Shown: piece by piece, positions 13,618-22,235 of the stretch
Numbering within the stretch: position 1 is the stretch's first letter
Layout of the letters: every line of letters starts with the position of its first letter
Source of the DNA: Chitinophaga agrisoli
Lineage (GTDB): Bacteria > Bacteroidota > Bacteroidia > Chitinophagales > Chitinophagaceae
Length of the DNA stretch: 64,000 nt
Assembly: GCF_008386695.1 (NCBI RefSeq)
Contig: NZ_VUOC01000001.1
Span: 1-64,000, forward strand
Direction of reading: 5' to 3'
Translations under genes and position numbers: made by a program
Notes under the pieces: model-generated
What the model was told of the DNA's origin: nothing
The model's database searches: none
Seen by the model: only the letters and a program-made list of their open reading frames with translations

Positions 13618-14006
13618 GCTTCTTTTGTTTTATGGTAATAGATATAGGAAACGGTGAGGATCACGAGGCCTACCAGCGGCATCAGGGCATTTAAGAAACC
13701 CAGCACTACGGCGTTGGCGATCATAGCAGAAATAAGGGAGATGCCAAAACCTACATAGGCCCATTCTTTCAGGCGGGCAGGCACCATGGGAAGGATCAAC
13801 AGGATACCGCCTATTATTTTACCTATTACCAGTTCTACGCCGAAATAAGCAGGGAAGCCCATAGCGCGGATACCTTCTTTGGTCATCTCAGAATTGAAAA
13901 AGATAGCCGCCGGTACGGAATCCAATAATACAAACAGGGAAGTGAAGATCCAGTAAACGATCTTTTCTTTACGAACGCTTTTTTGAGTGGTTGCTAAGGT
14001 TGTCAT
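13614..14006 (-). CDS. DoxX-like integral membrane protein
   Basis: The 130 residues form four hydrophobic segments (about 17-37, 52-75, 82-105 and 108-124). The pattern FNSEMTKEGIRAMGFPAYFG followed by GKIIGGILLILP is typical of DoxX-like proteins. Members are small inner-membrane proteins, some linked to thiol or oxidative stress; no reaction can be assigned here. It is the first gene of a minus-strand operon with the SRPBCC gene and lies divergent from an AraC-type regulator 194 bp away, which may control it. Regulation by that neighbour is inferred only from position. Confidence 0.8.
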   Translation of the reverse strand: MTTLATTQKSVRKEKIVYWIFTSLFVLLDSVPAAIFFNSEMTKEGIRAMGFPAYFGVELVIGKIIGGILLILPMVPARLKEWAYVGFGISLISAMIANAVVLGFLNALMPLVGLVILTVSYIYYHKTKEA

Positions 14007-14168
14007 GTTACTATGATTTAAGTGTGTTAAAAAATTTCGTTTGTTTCAGTGATGTAAAACTATCCCGAATTCTTAAATCATGTGGTCTGTAAACACGACA
14101 TTCTAAGGGGGAGATTACGACATTCGTTTCAGCGCCTTGCTGATGGGCCGGAAGGCAACGAAAATGCT

Positions 14169-14176
14169 TATATTTG
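14169..14176 (+). promoter_or_regulatory. Bacteroidota -7 promoter element (TAnnTTTG)
   Basis: TATATTTG matches the Bacteroidota -7 consensus TAnnTTTG. It ends 24 bp before the ATG at 14201, which gives a short leader and supports that ATG over the in-frame TTG at 14174, which lies inside the element. A TTG at 14137-14139 is a poorly spaced -33 candidate. Confidence 0.55.
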
Positions 14177-14200
14177 TATAGACCTATAAGCGTACAGCAT

Positions 14201-15019
14201 ATGCAATACCAGCAGATCCTACCGCCAGACCATCTGAAAGACTACGTCCGTTATTACTGGGTGCTGGAAAGCGATGCTGCAGATCCGGTAGCCGCACGTT
14301 CTTTCCGCACAATGGCCGACGGCCGCCCCGGCCTTATCTTCCAGGCGCCTGATAAAGGCGTCATGTACCAGAACGATAAACGTTTACCTGGTATCTTACT
14401 ATACGGTCAGGCCACTACGCACGCCAATATACGGTTGGCCGGAGAGTTCAGCACCATTGGCGTTTTCTTTGAGCCCAATGCATTGCATAGCATCTTCCGG
14501 CTCAATGCGGAAGCGCTTACAGATACCTGCGTGGACCTGGATGAGCTGGCGGCGCTTAAGGATGTACGCCTGCTGGATCAGTTATGTAATACGCCTTCCT
14601 GTTATGACCAGGTGGAAGTACTCTCCTCCTATTTGTTTTCACTGATCCGCAAAAACAGCCATCTGGCGGATACGGATATGCAACATGCATTGTCTTGTAT
14701 ATTACAAACAAAAGGCAGTATTGCCCTACCGGACCTGCGGGATACCTTACAACTTTCCGAACGGAGTTTTGAGCGCAGGTTTAAACAGTACGTAGGCATC
14801 TCCCCTAAATTGTTTTCCCGTATCACCCGTTTCCAGGCATCACTAAGTCAACTGAAGAATAACCGGTTCGATAAATTGTCAGACATTGCTTTTGAGCATG
14901 ACTATGCGGACCAATCTCATTTTATCCGCACTTTTAAGGAATTTGCCGGCTGCTCCCCTTTCCATTTCCAGAAGAATGCCACCAGGCTGACAGATAATTT
15001 CTCTGAGGTTACTTTATAA
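14201..15019 (+). CDS. AraC-family regulator with DUF6597-type N-terminal domain
   Basis: The 272-residue protein begins MQYQQILPPDHLKDYVRYYW, the opening of AraC regulators with a DUF6597-like sensor domain. The C-terminal third holds two helix-turn-helix motifs: LRDTLQLSERSFERRFKQYV, then LSDIAFEHDYADQSHFIRTF. I chose the ATG at 14201 because an upstream in-frame TTG lies inside the promoter element. It is divergent from the DoxX-SRPBCC operon, and this arrangement recurs in Bacteroidota, so that operon is the likely target. The effector is unknown. Confidence 0.85.
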   Translation: MQYQQILPPDHLKDYVRYYWVLESDAADPVAARSFRTMADGRPGLIFQAPDKGVMYQNDKRLPGILLYGQATTHANIRLAGEFSTIGVFFEPNALHSIFRLNAEALTDTCVDLDELAALKDVRLLDQLCNTPSCYDQVEVLSSYLFSLIRKNSHLADTDMQHALSCILQTKGSIALPDLRDTLQLSERSFERRFKQYVGISPKLFSRITRFQASLSQLKNNRFDKLSDIAFEHDYADQSHFIRTFKEFAGCSPFHFQKNATRLTDNFSEVTL

Positions 15020-15692
15020 GGCGCTGCCGGTAATACCGTTAACAGTTGGTTAAACCATAGTTACCGCCCCTGCCGGACAGAGAGAAACCATAACAAATGC
15101 CGTTTTTTGTGAAAATTTGTTTAATTTTCGGTTGAATTATGAGCAGTCATAAACTAGCGAAATATCGCTATTACAGTGAACAGATGAGATGATCTATTCG
15201 TCGGCTTAGGTTACAAGGCTTGCACGTTAAACTCAAAAAAGTCAATATTCAGTTATCCGGAGAGCGCGTTTTCATAGATATTATCTATTAAAGGCTGTCT
15301 ATTGCCCCCGATAGCGGCTTTACACTGTGCGTAGCAAAGTATACCCGGCTAGCCGTATATCGTATCATGGAAGTTCGGAAAAAGGATCTAACTAATTGAA
15401 TTTAATACTATTACCACTATGACACACGGATTAAATAATCCCTGATACAGCTACGGCAACCATTTCATCGGACACCAACTTAATGCAAAGATTATGGCAA
15501 TCTTAATGACGTTTACAACCAGCTATTATTCCTCCTGCCCCCCGATAACCCGGGCAGGCGGCCACACACACATTTTAGCCTTTGGAGCGCCGGGCCGGCA
15601 AATCCCCGCGCGTTCAATGGGTATGCCCTGATGGCGCGTTTAACTGTTCTTAAACCAACTATTAATTTTTAACCTTCAACTACGCACGAGCC
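15020..15692 (+). other. Intergenic, no gene recognised
   Basis: These 673 bases lie between two plus-strand AraC-type genes. I found no credible coding frame, tRNA or strong terminator. A small stem (TAGCGA/TCGCTA, 15155-15170) is the only structure seen. The region just upstream of 15693 presumably holds the promoter of the next gene, but no clear TAnnTTTG element is visible. Confidence 0.6.
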
Positions 15693-16631
15693 ATGAACAA
15701 GGAGAACGTACTGGATATTGCATCCGCTATAAAATACTACCTCTGTCCGTCCGCTACACCGCAGGCACAGAGCTTTGGATTGGATAAATATGAAGGTATC
15801 TGCCCGCAGGACAGTTTTGCAGTATTGAGCAATGAGGGCTGGCTTACAGAAAAACCACCTATCCGCCTGGATCATTATGCTGTGATCCTGTGCGTAAAGG
15901 GCAGCTGCACCCGCAGGGTAGGTCATTTTGAGTTTGCGGTAGCACCCGGCACGCTGCATGTGGTGTCACCCCGTCATACCAGCGCTTACCATCAGGCATC
16001 GGACGATCTGCTGTTATATATTGTACTGTTCCGGAAGGATTTTATGACCAATAGCTTTATGAAGGAAGCCATCCTGGAGCAGCTGATAGATCTTGATCCT
16101 TATATGCCACCGTGTTTCCATTTACAGGAGAATTTCCGTCATATGAAAGATATCTTCCTGAGAATGGACCGGGAATACCGTTCTGCCAACGCTTTCCGGG
16201 TGCAGATGATGAAGCTGCAGGTAGTGGAGCTTTTATATGAGATCAACCGCATCTGTGAAGGAGGCGCCCTCCAATCCCAGAAATACCTGAGCCGGCAGTA
16301 CCAGCTGGTATACCGTTTCAGGAAGATGGTGGAAGATGATTTCCTGACTATACGCACGGTACAGGAGTATGCGGACCGTTTACACGTAACAGCCAAATAC
16401 CTGGGCGAAGTGGTGCGGAACGAAACGGGCCAAAGCCCCTTACAGCTCATCCATCACCAGCTGTACCTGGAGGCGCAGTACCTGCTTAGCTCTACCCCTT
16501 ATACTATAAAAGAGATCGCGGATAAGCTGGGGTTTACCACCGCCTCGCATTTCAGCCGTTTCTTTAAGCAATATTCCGGCAACAATCCTTCTGAGTTTAA
16601 GATCAACTCCTGCAGATGCCTTACGGCCTAG
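15693..16631 (+). CDS. AraC-family transcriptional regulator (cupin sensor)
   Basis: The 312 residues show an N-terminal cupin-like sensor domain (about 60-110: VILCVKGSCTRRVGHFEF, APGTLHVVSP) and a C-terminal AraC DNA-binding domain. The first helix-turn-helix is VQEYADRLHVTAKYLGEVV; the second is IKEIADKLGFTTASHFSRFF, followed by the typical FKQYSGNNPSEF. It stands alone between a 673-bp gap and an octamer-repeat hairpin, so no target operon is evident. The effector is unknown; the family usually senses a small molecule through the cupin. Confidence 0.88.
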   Translation: MNKENVLDIASAIKYYLCPSATPQAQSFGLDKYEGICPQDSFAVLSNEGWLTEKPPIRLDHYAVILCVKGSCTRRVGHFEFAVAPGTLHVVSPRHTSAYHQASDDLLLYIVLFRKDFMTNSFMKEAILEQLIDLDPYMPPCFHLQENFRHMKDIFLRMDREYRSANAFRVQMMKLQVVELLYEINRICEGGALQSQKYLSRQYQLVYRFRKMVEDDFLTIRTVQEYADRLHVTAKYLGEVVRNETGQSPLQLIHHQLYLEAQYLLSSTPYTIKEIADKLGFTTASHFSRFFKQYSGNNPSEFKINSCRCLTA

Positions 16632-16632
16632 T

Positions 16633-16715
16633 TAATGTGTTAATGTGCTAATATGCTAATGTGCTGTCTGCGTCAATCCATTAGCACATTAGCATATTAG
16701 CACATCAGCACATTA
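16633..16715. terminator. Hairpin built from octamer repeats between convergent genes
   Basis: The left part is four head-to-tail octamers of TAATGTGC type (16633-16664); the right part is the complementary TTAGCACA series (16682-16713). A perfect 23-bp stem pairs 16643-16665 with 16683-16705 around a 17-base loop. It separates an AraC gene ending at 16631 from a lipoprotein gene ending at 16717 on the other strand, so it probably stops transcription both ways. It lacks a clear U-run. The repeat make-up is unusual for a plain terminator. Confidence 0.65.
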
Positions 16716-16716
16716 G

Positions 16717-17568
16717 TCAATCTACACTCATGATAAACTGGTTGAACTGGTTTAAAAAGTCAGTCTGGTCGTCTTTAGGCGTATCATTGTAGAAATCTAC
16801 ATCATATCCCCTTTCTGCTTTAATGGTCGTGGCGCCCATCAGGTGTAAAGGCCGGGTATGCAATACGCCCGCCAACCTGCCGTCTTTAAAGATCAGCACC
16901 ACGCGGTAGCCCGCAGAGGGATCATCTATCCAGTTCTCGTAATTATAATAGATCAAAAAAGGGCCAAATTGCTCCGCGTCCTTAGTCAGCTCAAAATCAT
17001 TGATAAAAGGCTGCATAAAGGCTACGGTACGTTTGTTGTCCTTGGCGGTGGACATATAGAACGCCAGGGCATTTTCTATAATGGTGCTGGGGTAGATATT
17101 GTCTTTATGGGTATAGCCGATCAGTTCCGCCCAGCTGCCTTCGTTGTTGGTAGAAGTGCTTACTTCCATATCCTTTAGGATCTGGCCTACTACTTTTCCT
17201 TTCACTTTGATGGGCGTGCCTTTCTTCAGCTTTCCCTTGCCATATTCATCATTCGCTATATCCATATTCAGGCCTACCTGGTACCAGCCGTCCTTTGCCT
17301 GGGTACAGGTTACCAGGGCCTTATCATCCAGGGAGAAAAGTACTTCGCCGTTCACTTTGTTGCGGATATTAGCCGGGCCATTGATCCGTTCACCGGTCAC
17401 CGGGCCGCTTATTACGGGTTTCTTTATTGCTTCTTTAGCGGGCTCTTTGGTCTCAGCCTTAGGAGAATCTGCGCCGGAAGGCTGTTTAGCCTGTTGATCG
17501 CCGGTGTGCTGATCGCAGCCCCATAGCGTCAATAACACTGCCATTATAACCAGGTACTGTTTCATCAT
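16717..17568 (-). CDS. Lipoprotein with bacterial SH3-like domain
   Basis: The 283-residue protein opens with a lipoprotein signal peptide ending in the lipobox LWGC (Cys18). A Lys/Ala/Pro-rich linker (about 25-52) precedes an SH3-like segment (INGPANIRNKVNGEVLFSL, then LVTCTQAKDGWYQVGL, about 60-100). The C-terminal half ends in a beta-rich region with NDFELTKDAEQFGPFLIYYN. SH3-like domains often bind cell-wall peptides; no enzyme motif is visible. It is likely attached to an envelope membrane. It is a single gene facing an AraC regulator gene on its 3' side and divergent from another on its 5' side. Confidence 0.75.
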   Translation of the reverse strand: MMKQYLVIMAVLLTLWGCDQHTGDQQAKQPSGADSPKAETKEPAKEAIKKPVISGPVTGERINGPANIRNKVNGEVLFSLDDKALVTCTQAKDGWYQVGLNMDIANDEYGKGKLKKGTPIKVKGKVVGQILKDMEVSTSTNNEGSWAELIGYTHKDNIYPSTIIENALAFYMSTAKDNKRTVAFMQPFINDFELTKDAEQFGPFLIYYNYENWIDDPSAGYRVVLIFKDGRLAGVLHTRPLHLMGATTIKAERGYDVDFYNDTPKDDQTDFLNQFNQFIMSVD

Positions 17569-17708
17569 AAACCTAATTTTATCCTGTGAAATACCGCCGC
17601 AAATATATTAATTAAAAACTCTTATTATTCCCGCAGGGAATGGATGCAAGTTTTCTTCCTGGTTTAAAATTTAACGGCTAATTTTAGCGGGCACACCAAC
17701 GACTTCAA

Positions 17709-18647
17709 ATGCACGCCGCAATGGATAATAAAATAGTAGTATATAAAAGCCTTTTTGATACTTACAACAGCATGGGCCTGCCGGTTGGCACCATAGACCC
17801 GTTTGCGGCGTTCACTATCCACAATCTGAAGGACCTGCACCCGGAGCTGCCTTTTTCCTCTGCCGGTTACCGGCCCAATTATTTCTCTTTTGTATTTGTA
17901 AAGGATGCAGACGGGCAGTACACTACAGACGAGCTTACATTTGCCTCCGTACCCTACACGGTCTATTTCACCAACCCGGGGCATTATAAATCCTTTGAAT
18001 GGCGGCGGCTGGAGGAAGTATATCTTATCACCTTTACAGAAGAATACCTGAAAGAGAACGTACACCCGGATATCTTCAAGGAATTCCCTTTCCTGCTGGC
18101 GGAAACCGTGCTGCCCAGGGTACTGGAACCAGAGACCTTTGCGGAGTTTGAGCATTTATACCAGCAGATCTATAAGGAATACCATACAGACTCCACCTAT
18201 AAAAAGAAGATCATTGCCAACCTGTTTGTAGTACTATTATTAAAGATAAAGGAGTACTTCTGGAAAGACTATAACCCCATTTATGAAGGTAACCGCAGCT
18301 CCCAGATCGTAAAATCCTTCCGCCGGCACCTGGAAGAGCATTTCCAGGACCTGGTAAATGGTAAGGTGGATAAACCTTTCCGGGTACAGGATTATGCGGA
18401 TCTCCAAAGCCTGCACCCCAGCTATCTGAATAATGTGATCAAAAGCAAGACCGGTAAGGCCGTAAGCGTATGGATCTCTGAAAAAACGATCACGGAAGCC
18501 AAATCCCTGTTACAGCATTCTACCCTGTCTATTAAAGAAATAGCCTACCTACTGGGCTTTACAGAATCCAACCATTTCAGCAATTACTTCAAGAAACACA
18601 CTTCAGTATCGCCGGCAGAGTACCGGAAACAGGGAGAAAATGCCTGA
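17709..18647 (+). CDS. AraC-family regulator, probably of the downstream SDR genes
   Basis: The 312-residue protein has an N-terminal sensor region with the start MDNKIVVYKSLFDTYNSMGL and a C-terminal AraC domain: VQDYADLQSLHPSYLNNVI, IKEIAYLLGFTESNHFSNYF, then FKKHTSVSPAEY. An internal ATG at 17721 (MDNK) is an equally good start, giving 308 residues. In Bacteroidota, regulators of this build often sit beside SDR oxidoreductase genes that they control. Here two such genes follow 97 bp downstream on the same strand with their own promoter element. Confidence 0.85.
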   Translation: MHAAMDNKIVVYKSLFDTYNSMGLPVGTIDPFAAFTIHNLKDLHPELPFSSAGYRPNYFSFVFVKDADGQYTTDELTFASVPYTVYFTNPGHYKSFEWRRLEEVYLITFTEEYLKENVHPDIFKEFPFLLAETVLPRVLEPETFAEFEHLYQQIYKEYHTDSTYKKKIIANLFVVLLLKIKEYFWKDYNPIYEGNRSSQIVKSFRRHLEEHFQDLVNGKVDKPFRVQDYADLQSLHPSYLNNVIKSKTGKAVSVWISEKTITEAKSLLQHSTLSIKEIAYLLGFTESNHFSNYFKKHTSVSPAEYRKQGENA

Positions 18648-18706
18648 TCTTTAAATTTTACACTTCTTCGTATAAATCTTGTACATACCAGGGGGTACCC
18701 GCGTAG

Positions 18707-18714
18707 TAGCTTTG
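18707..18714 (+). promoter_or_regulatory. -7 promoter element (TAnnTTTG) for the SDR gene pair
   Basis: TAGCTTTG fits TAnnTTTG and lies 30 bp before the ATG at 18745. A TTG at 18679-18681 could serve as -33 although the 25-base spacing is long. A short palindrome GGGTACCC (18693-18700) sits between them and might be touched by the upstream AraC-type regulator. Confidence 0.5.
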
Positions 18715-18744
18715 TAATATCAAATCAAACAAAAACAAAGCACT

Positions 18745-19485
18745 ATGAGCACACTCACAAACAAAGTAGTACTGATCACCGGCGCCTCCCGCGGCATTGG
18801 CGCAATGATGGCCCGTTACATGGCAAAAGCCGGGGCTAAGGTGATCGTTAACTATGTAGGCAGCCAGGCCCCCGCAGAAGAGGTGGTAGCAGATATCAAA
18901 TCCGCTGGCGGCGAAGCAATTGCCGTACAGGCAGACATCAGCAAATCAGCAGATGTAAAAGCCCTGTTTGACGCTGGTATTGCTCAATATGGCAGGATAG
19001 ATGTACTGGTAAACAATGCCGGCATCATGATCACCAAACTGCTGAAAGATACTACTGATGAAGATTTTGACCGCCAGTTAAATATTAACGTAAAAGGCGT
19101 GTTCTATACCCTGCGTGAAGCAGCTACCCGCCTGGCAGATAATGGCTCCGTTATCAATTTTGGCACTACCATCAGGCGTTTAATGGTACCTACCTATAGT
19201 TCCTACACAGCAGGTAAAGCAGCCGTAGAGCAGATGGGCCGCGTATTTGCCAAAGAAGTTGGCGCCAGGGGCATTAATGTGAACACCGTATCTCCCGGCC
19301 CCACCAATACAGAACTGTTCACCAAAGGCAAACCCGAAGAAGCCATCAACCGTTTTAAAGCATTAGCTGCTTTTAACCGCCTGGGCGAACCGGAAGATAT
19401 TGCCAAAGTAGTCACCTTCCTGGCCAGCGACGACGCCAAATGGATCGATGGACAAGATATCGCCATCAATGGCGGCGTAGCCTGA
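18745..19485 (+). CDS. SDR-family NAD(P)-dependent oxidoreductase
   Basis: The 246-residue protein is a classical short-chain dehydrogenase. The cofactor motif TGASRGIG spans residues 12-19, NNAG follows at about 90-93, and the active-site pair is Tyr154 and Lys158 (YTAGK). The usual catalytic serine region reads FGTT, so a threonine may stand in for the serine. The C-terminal IDGQDIAINGG end is standard for the family. The substrate cannot be read from sequence. The next gene is a diverged copy 74 bp downstream, and an AraC-type regulator lies directly upstream. Confidence 0.88.
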   Translation: MSTLTNKVVLITGASRGIGAMMARYMAKAGAKVIVNYVGSQAPAEEVVADIKSAGGEAIAVQADISKSADVKALFDAGIAQYGRIDVLVNNAGIMITKLLKDTTDEDFDRQLNINVKGVFYTLREAATRLADNGSVINFGTTIRRLMVPTYSSYTAGKAAVEQMGRVFAKEVGARGINVNTVSPGPTNTELFTKGKPEEAINRFKALAAFNRLGEPEDIAKVVTFLASDDAKWIDGQDIAINGGVA

Positions 19486-19559
19486 TCAACCATCACACTC
19501 ATCTAACATTATCATCATTATCTCAACTCACATTATCCAACTATTTAAAACTTATCATC

Positions 19560-20312
19560 ATGAACAGCTTAAAAGGAAAAGTAGCCCTTATTACAGGATC
19601 AGCCCGTGGATTAGGTAAAGCCATCGCAGAACGTTATGCCGCACTGGGCGCAGACATTGTACTGAACTATTCCAGGGACCAGATCGCAGCAGAAGAAACT
19701 GCCAGCACTATTAAGGCAATGGGCGTAAAAGTGATCGCCATCCAGGGTGACATCAGCAAAGTAAAAGATCTGGAAAAACTGTTTACGGAAGCAAAAGCTG
19801 CTTTTGGTAAGATAGACATTGTAGTGGCCAACGCGGGTATTGAGCTGGTAGAAACACCGGTGACCGATTTTACAGAAGAGCAGTTTGACCGGGTATTCAC
19901 CATCAATACCAAAGGCTCTTATTTCACCATGCAGCAGGCTGCCAAACATGTAGCAGATAATGGCCGTATCATTTATATCGCTTCCAGCACCACCAGCTTC
20001 CCCGTACCGGGTATGGCGGTATACGGCGGCAGCAAAACCACGCCCCGTTATATGGTAGACGTACTGTCTAAAGAGATAGGCCATCGCGGTGTAACCGTGA
20101 ATTCTATTATACCTTTCGCCGTAGATCATGCAGGTATATTTGTAGACCCGGCTTCTTATCCCGCGCTGCGGAAACAATTACTGGACAGCTCTCCCATGGG
20201 CCGGTTGGCAGAAGTAGAAGATGTGGCTAATGTTGCGGAGTTCTTTGCAAGTGATCTTTCCTCCTTTGTTTCAGGCCAGCATTTATTAGTGAACGGCGGC
20301 GCCACTAACTAA
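19560..20312 (+). CDS. SDR-family oxidoreductase, paralogue of the preceding gene
   Basis: Starting at the ATG at 19560 the protein has 250 residues. An upstream in-frame start at 19440 would overlap the previous gene and add 40 residues foreign to the family, so I reject it. The cofactor motif TGSARGLG lies at 12-19, NAG at about 91-93, the catalytic serine in YIASSTTS and the Tyr155-Lys159 pair in YGGSK. It shares overall length and order of motifs with its neighbour, consistent with tandem duplication. The two presumably form one operon that ends at the hairpin at 20336-20374. Confidence 0.88.
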   Translation: MNSLKGKVALITGSARGLGKAIAERYAALGADIVLNYSRDQIAAEETASTIKAMGVKVIAIQGDISKVKDLEKLFTEAKAAFGKIDIVVANAGIELVETPVTDFTEEQFDRVFTINTKGSYFTMQQAAKHVADNGRIIYIASSTTSFPVPGMAVYGGSKTTPRYMVDVLSKEIGHRGVTVNSIIPFAVDHAGIFVDPASYPALRKQLLDSSPMGRLAEVEDVANVAEFFASDLSSFVSGQHLLVNGGATN

Positions 20313-20335
20313 GCGATATGGTTGTATTTTATACA

Positions 20336-20374
20336 AAAAGCAGGCAGTTGTTGATAGATACACTGCCTGCTTTT
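20336..20374. terminator. Bidirectional terminator between SDR and Thg1-like genes
   Basis: A perfect 13-bp stem pairs AAAAGCAGGCAGT (20336-20348) with ACTGCCTGCTTTT (20362-20374). A-runs and T-runs flank it on both sides, so it can act for the plus-strand SDR operon and for the convergent minus-strand operon ending at 20380. Confidence 0.85.
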
Positions 20375-20379
20375 GTTAT

Positions 20380-21150
20380 TTATAAAGCTTCGCTTTTTTC
20401 AATGATGTCGTTTACAAAATCATTATATGTCTCTTTCATAGGCAGCTCATATGTTATCTGCAGCTGCCGCCTTTTTACCATGACAGGCTGCTCCCGTTTG
20501 GGATCAAACCCTTCTTTATCCACCATCTCCCAATAAAAGCCAATACCGCGCTTTTGCCAGGATGGAAGATCATTGAAATTTACCTGGTAGCTAAATAACA
20601 GCTCATTCTTTTCCGCGGTGGTCATCCGCTCGATCTTTTTAGTAGCCTCCGCGGCGGAATGCTGATCCTTACGCAGTTGCCAGTAGCAGTGGGCGTTGAG
20701 GGAATTGCGGTGCGCATCTTCATTACGCCAGCGGAAATAATCTGTTACTAATTGTTTATTGGGTAAGGCTGACAAACGGCAATCGAAGGCAGCCACATCT
20801 CCCAGCAGTACGGAGAATTTGGCGCTGGCTTCACCCGCCAGTATAGAATTGTATTTACGGTGTTTCCTGGAGAAGGCAGCTTCGCTGATATGAAATAGTA
20901 GCGATATTTCGTCACTTTCCGTATAACCGTACACCACATTGAAACCGGTTTGCATGAGGTGTTGTACGGTGGCTACCATATAATCCCGGAAGCGAATATC
21001 AAACGGCTTTTCAAAATCGTGCACTTCCTTGGTAAGCCGGGTAAACCCGCGGCCATCAATACGCGCTACTATATAATTACCGGGTAGCACAACGGTATCG
21101 TTGACTGTTTCGTACACCCGCATTTTACTGTCTAATTCATCAAATTTCAC
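20380..21150 (-). CDS. Thg1-like tRNA guanylyltransferase-family 3'-5' RNA polymerase
   Basis: The 256 residues follow the Thg1 pattern from the start. The metal-binding aspartate lies in RIDGRGFTRLT (Asp32), and the second motif is YTESDEIS (Asp80, Glu81). A conserved HRN-type segment reads EDAHRNSLNAHCYW. Thg1 family enzymes add nucleotides in the 3'-5' direction; bacterial Thg1-like proteins repair 5'-truncated tRNAs using a template. The gene overlaps the upstream polynucleotide kinase-like gene by 11 bp, which places a 5'-end kinase beside an enzyme that builds on 5' ends. A role in RNA repair is an inference from family and context. Confidence 0.88.
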   Translation of the reverse strand: MKFDELDSKMRVYETVNDTVVLPGNYIVARIDGRGFTRLTKEVHDFEKPFDIRFRDYMVATVQHLMQTGFNVVYGYTESDEISLLFHISEAAFSRKHRKYNSILAGEASAKFSVLLGDVAAFDCRLSALPNKQLVTDYFRWRNEDAHRNSLNAHCYWQLRKDQHSAAEATKKIERMTTAEKNELLFSYQVNFNDLPSWQKRGIGFYWEMVDKEGFDPKREQPVMVKRRQLQITYELPMKETYNDFVNDIIEKSEAL

Positions 21151-21589
21151 GGTTCCAGGGTTGGATGATAAAGGTATTGTTTTCTATTGCCACGTAGTAT
21201 AATTCGTCAAAGCCCTCTTCCATATCCGGCAATTCCAATCTATTGTAGGTGCCGCGGACGCCTATTTCCGGCACCAATGCAGGGCCCGTGCGCTGGCTGT
21301 TCCTGTCCAGGGCTGCTGTGAGGACAGACTGGAAATAATAGCCTGTTACTTTAAACCGGTGGGCTTTAGCCCGGGTAATATAAGGCTGCCGGTCTGCCTT
21401 ACAGGGATTGGTATTGTCAACCACAAAGGGCTGTTGGGAGGTAAGACAGGCATCCAGGAACACCGCTTCCCGATGCCTTGTCTTTAACAGATCCATAGAT
21501 ATGCGGACATGGGTTGCAAAAAAGCGCTGCTGAAAAAAGGTGCTTTTTCCGGTAGCCTGGATGCCGCAAAATATAATAGCTTCCATCAA
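21140..21589 (-). CDS. P-loop polynucleotide kinase-like ATPase
   Basis: The 149-residue protein has a Walker A motif [10 protein letters not shown] (Gly9, Lys15, Ser16) and the VDNTNP segment (about residues 57-62) characteristic of T4 polynucleotide kinase-like kinases. A basic region around [14 protein letters not shown] follows. It overlaps the YiaA-like gene upstream by 4 bp and the Thg1-like gene downstream by 11 bp, so the three are one operon. Such kinases phosphorylate 5'-OH ends of RNA or DNA. In this operon it may prepare 5' ends for the Thg1-like enzyme; a small-molecule substrate cannot be excluded. Confidence 0.8.
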   Translation of the reverse strand: MMEAIIFCGIQATGKSTFFQQRFFATHVRISMDLLKTRHREAVFLDACLTSQQPFVVDNTNPCKADRQPYITRAKAHRFKVTGYYFQSVLTAALDRNSQRTGPALVPEIGVRGTYNRLELPDMEEGFDELYYVAIENNTFIIQPWNREI

Positions 21590-21999
21590 TTATTCTCGAC
21601 AACCTTCTTCTCCGCCTGCTCCCCACTATCCCGGGTATTCTTCTGTACCGCGATAGCCCCAAACAACGCCAGTAAAAAAGCAAAGGCGTAAAACCCTTTT
21701 TCGCTGGGCAGCATGGTGGCATTCCACAGGCCCACCGTTAACAATACAATGCAAAGGATGGTAGAGAACCAGCAGATGCCATAATAAAGATCCGTAACAG
21801 GTATCTTCTCCAGGCGGTCTCTTACCGCCTTTTGTACGGACACCGCGGAAAACAGGCCATACATTAATACAGCAAAATAATATCCTTTTTCATTCAGCAG
21901 CATCTGCGCCCTCCAAAGGCCTGCTAAATAGCCTGCCATTCCTGCGCCCAGCGCCAGCCAGGAGGCCGCGATAAAGGCATTCGACGTTTTTTGACTCAT
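21586..21999 (-). CDS. YiaA/YiaB-type inner membrane protein
   Basis: The 137 residues contain two copies of a paired-helix module: [44 protein letters not shown] in the first half and a matching [31 protein letters not shown] in the second. This internal duplication with the shared EKG(F/Y)Y motif identifies the YiaA/YiaB two-helix family. The function is unknown. It is the first gene of the operon with the P-loop kinase and the Thg1-like gene, which is a surprising partner for RNA-processing enzymes. Confidence 0.8.
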   Translation of the reverse strand: MSQKTSNAFIAASWLALGAGMAGYLAGLWRAQMLLNEKGYYFAVLMYGLFSAVSVQKAVRDRLEKIPVTDLYYGICWFSTILCIVLLTVGLWNATMLPSEKGFYAFAFLLALFGAIAVQKNTRDSGEQAEKKVVENN

Positions 22000-22064
22000 G
22001 TTTGCGATTTAAATTTCCAGAAGCGGGGATAACGCCTCACTGTAATGTCCCAACGAATATCAAA

Positions 22065-22072
22065 CAAATATA
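22065..22072 (-). promoter_or_regulatory. -7 promoter element for the YiaA-kinase-Thg1 operon
   Basis: Read on the minus strand the bases are TATATTTG, a full match to TAnnTTTG, 66 bp upstream of the start at 21999. No convincing -33 TTG was found at the expected distance. Confidence 0.45.
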
Positions 22073-22235
22073 CGATTTAAGTATTATGCATTTGTAATAT
22101 GTATGTCAGGCGAAAGACAGGGTTGCCCGGTTGTACCACTATGCTTTTTGTATGATACAGGCATTATGTTTTACCGGATCTAATTACCCAACTATGCTGT
22201 AAAATCGTTACTTTAATCATCTAAAAATCCCACTT

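Noticed and set aside
19440-19559. Longer N-terminus for the second SDR gene
   Set aside because: The extra 40 residues overlap the previous gene and are not family-like; the ATG at 19560 gives a standard SDR start.
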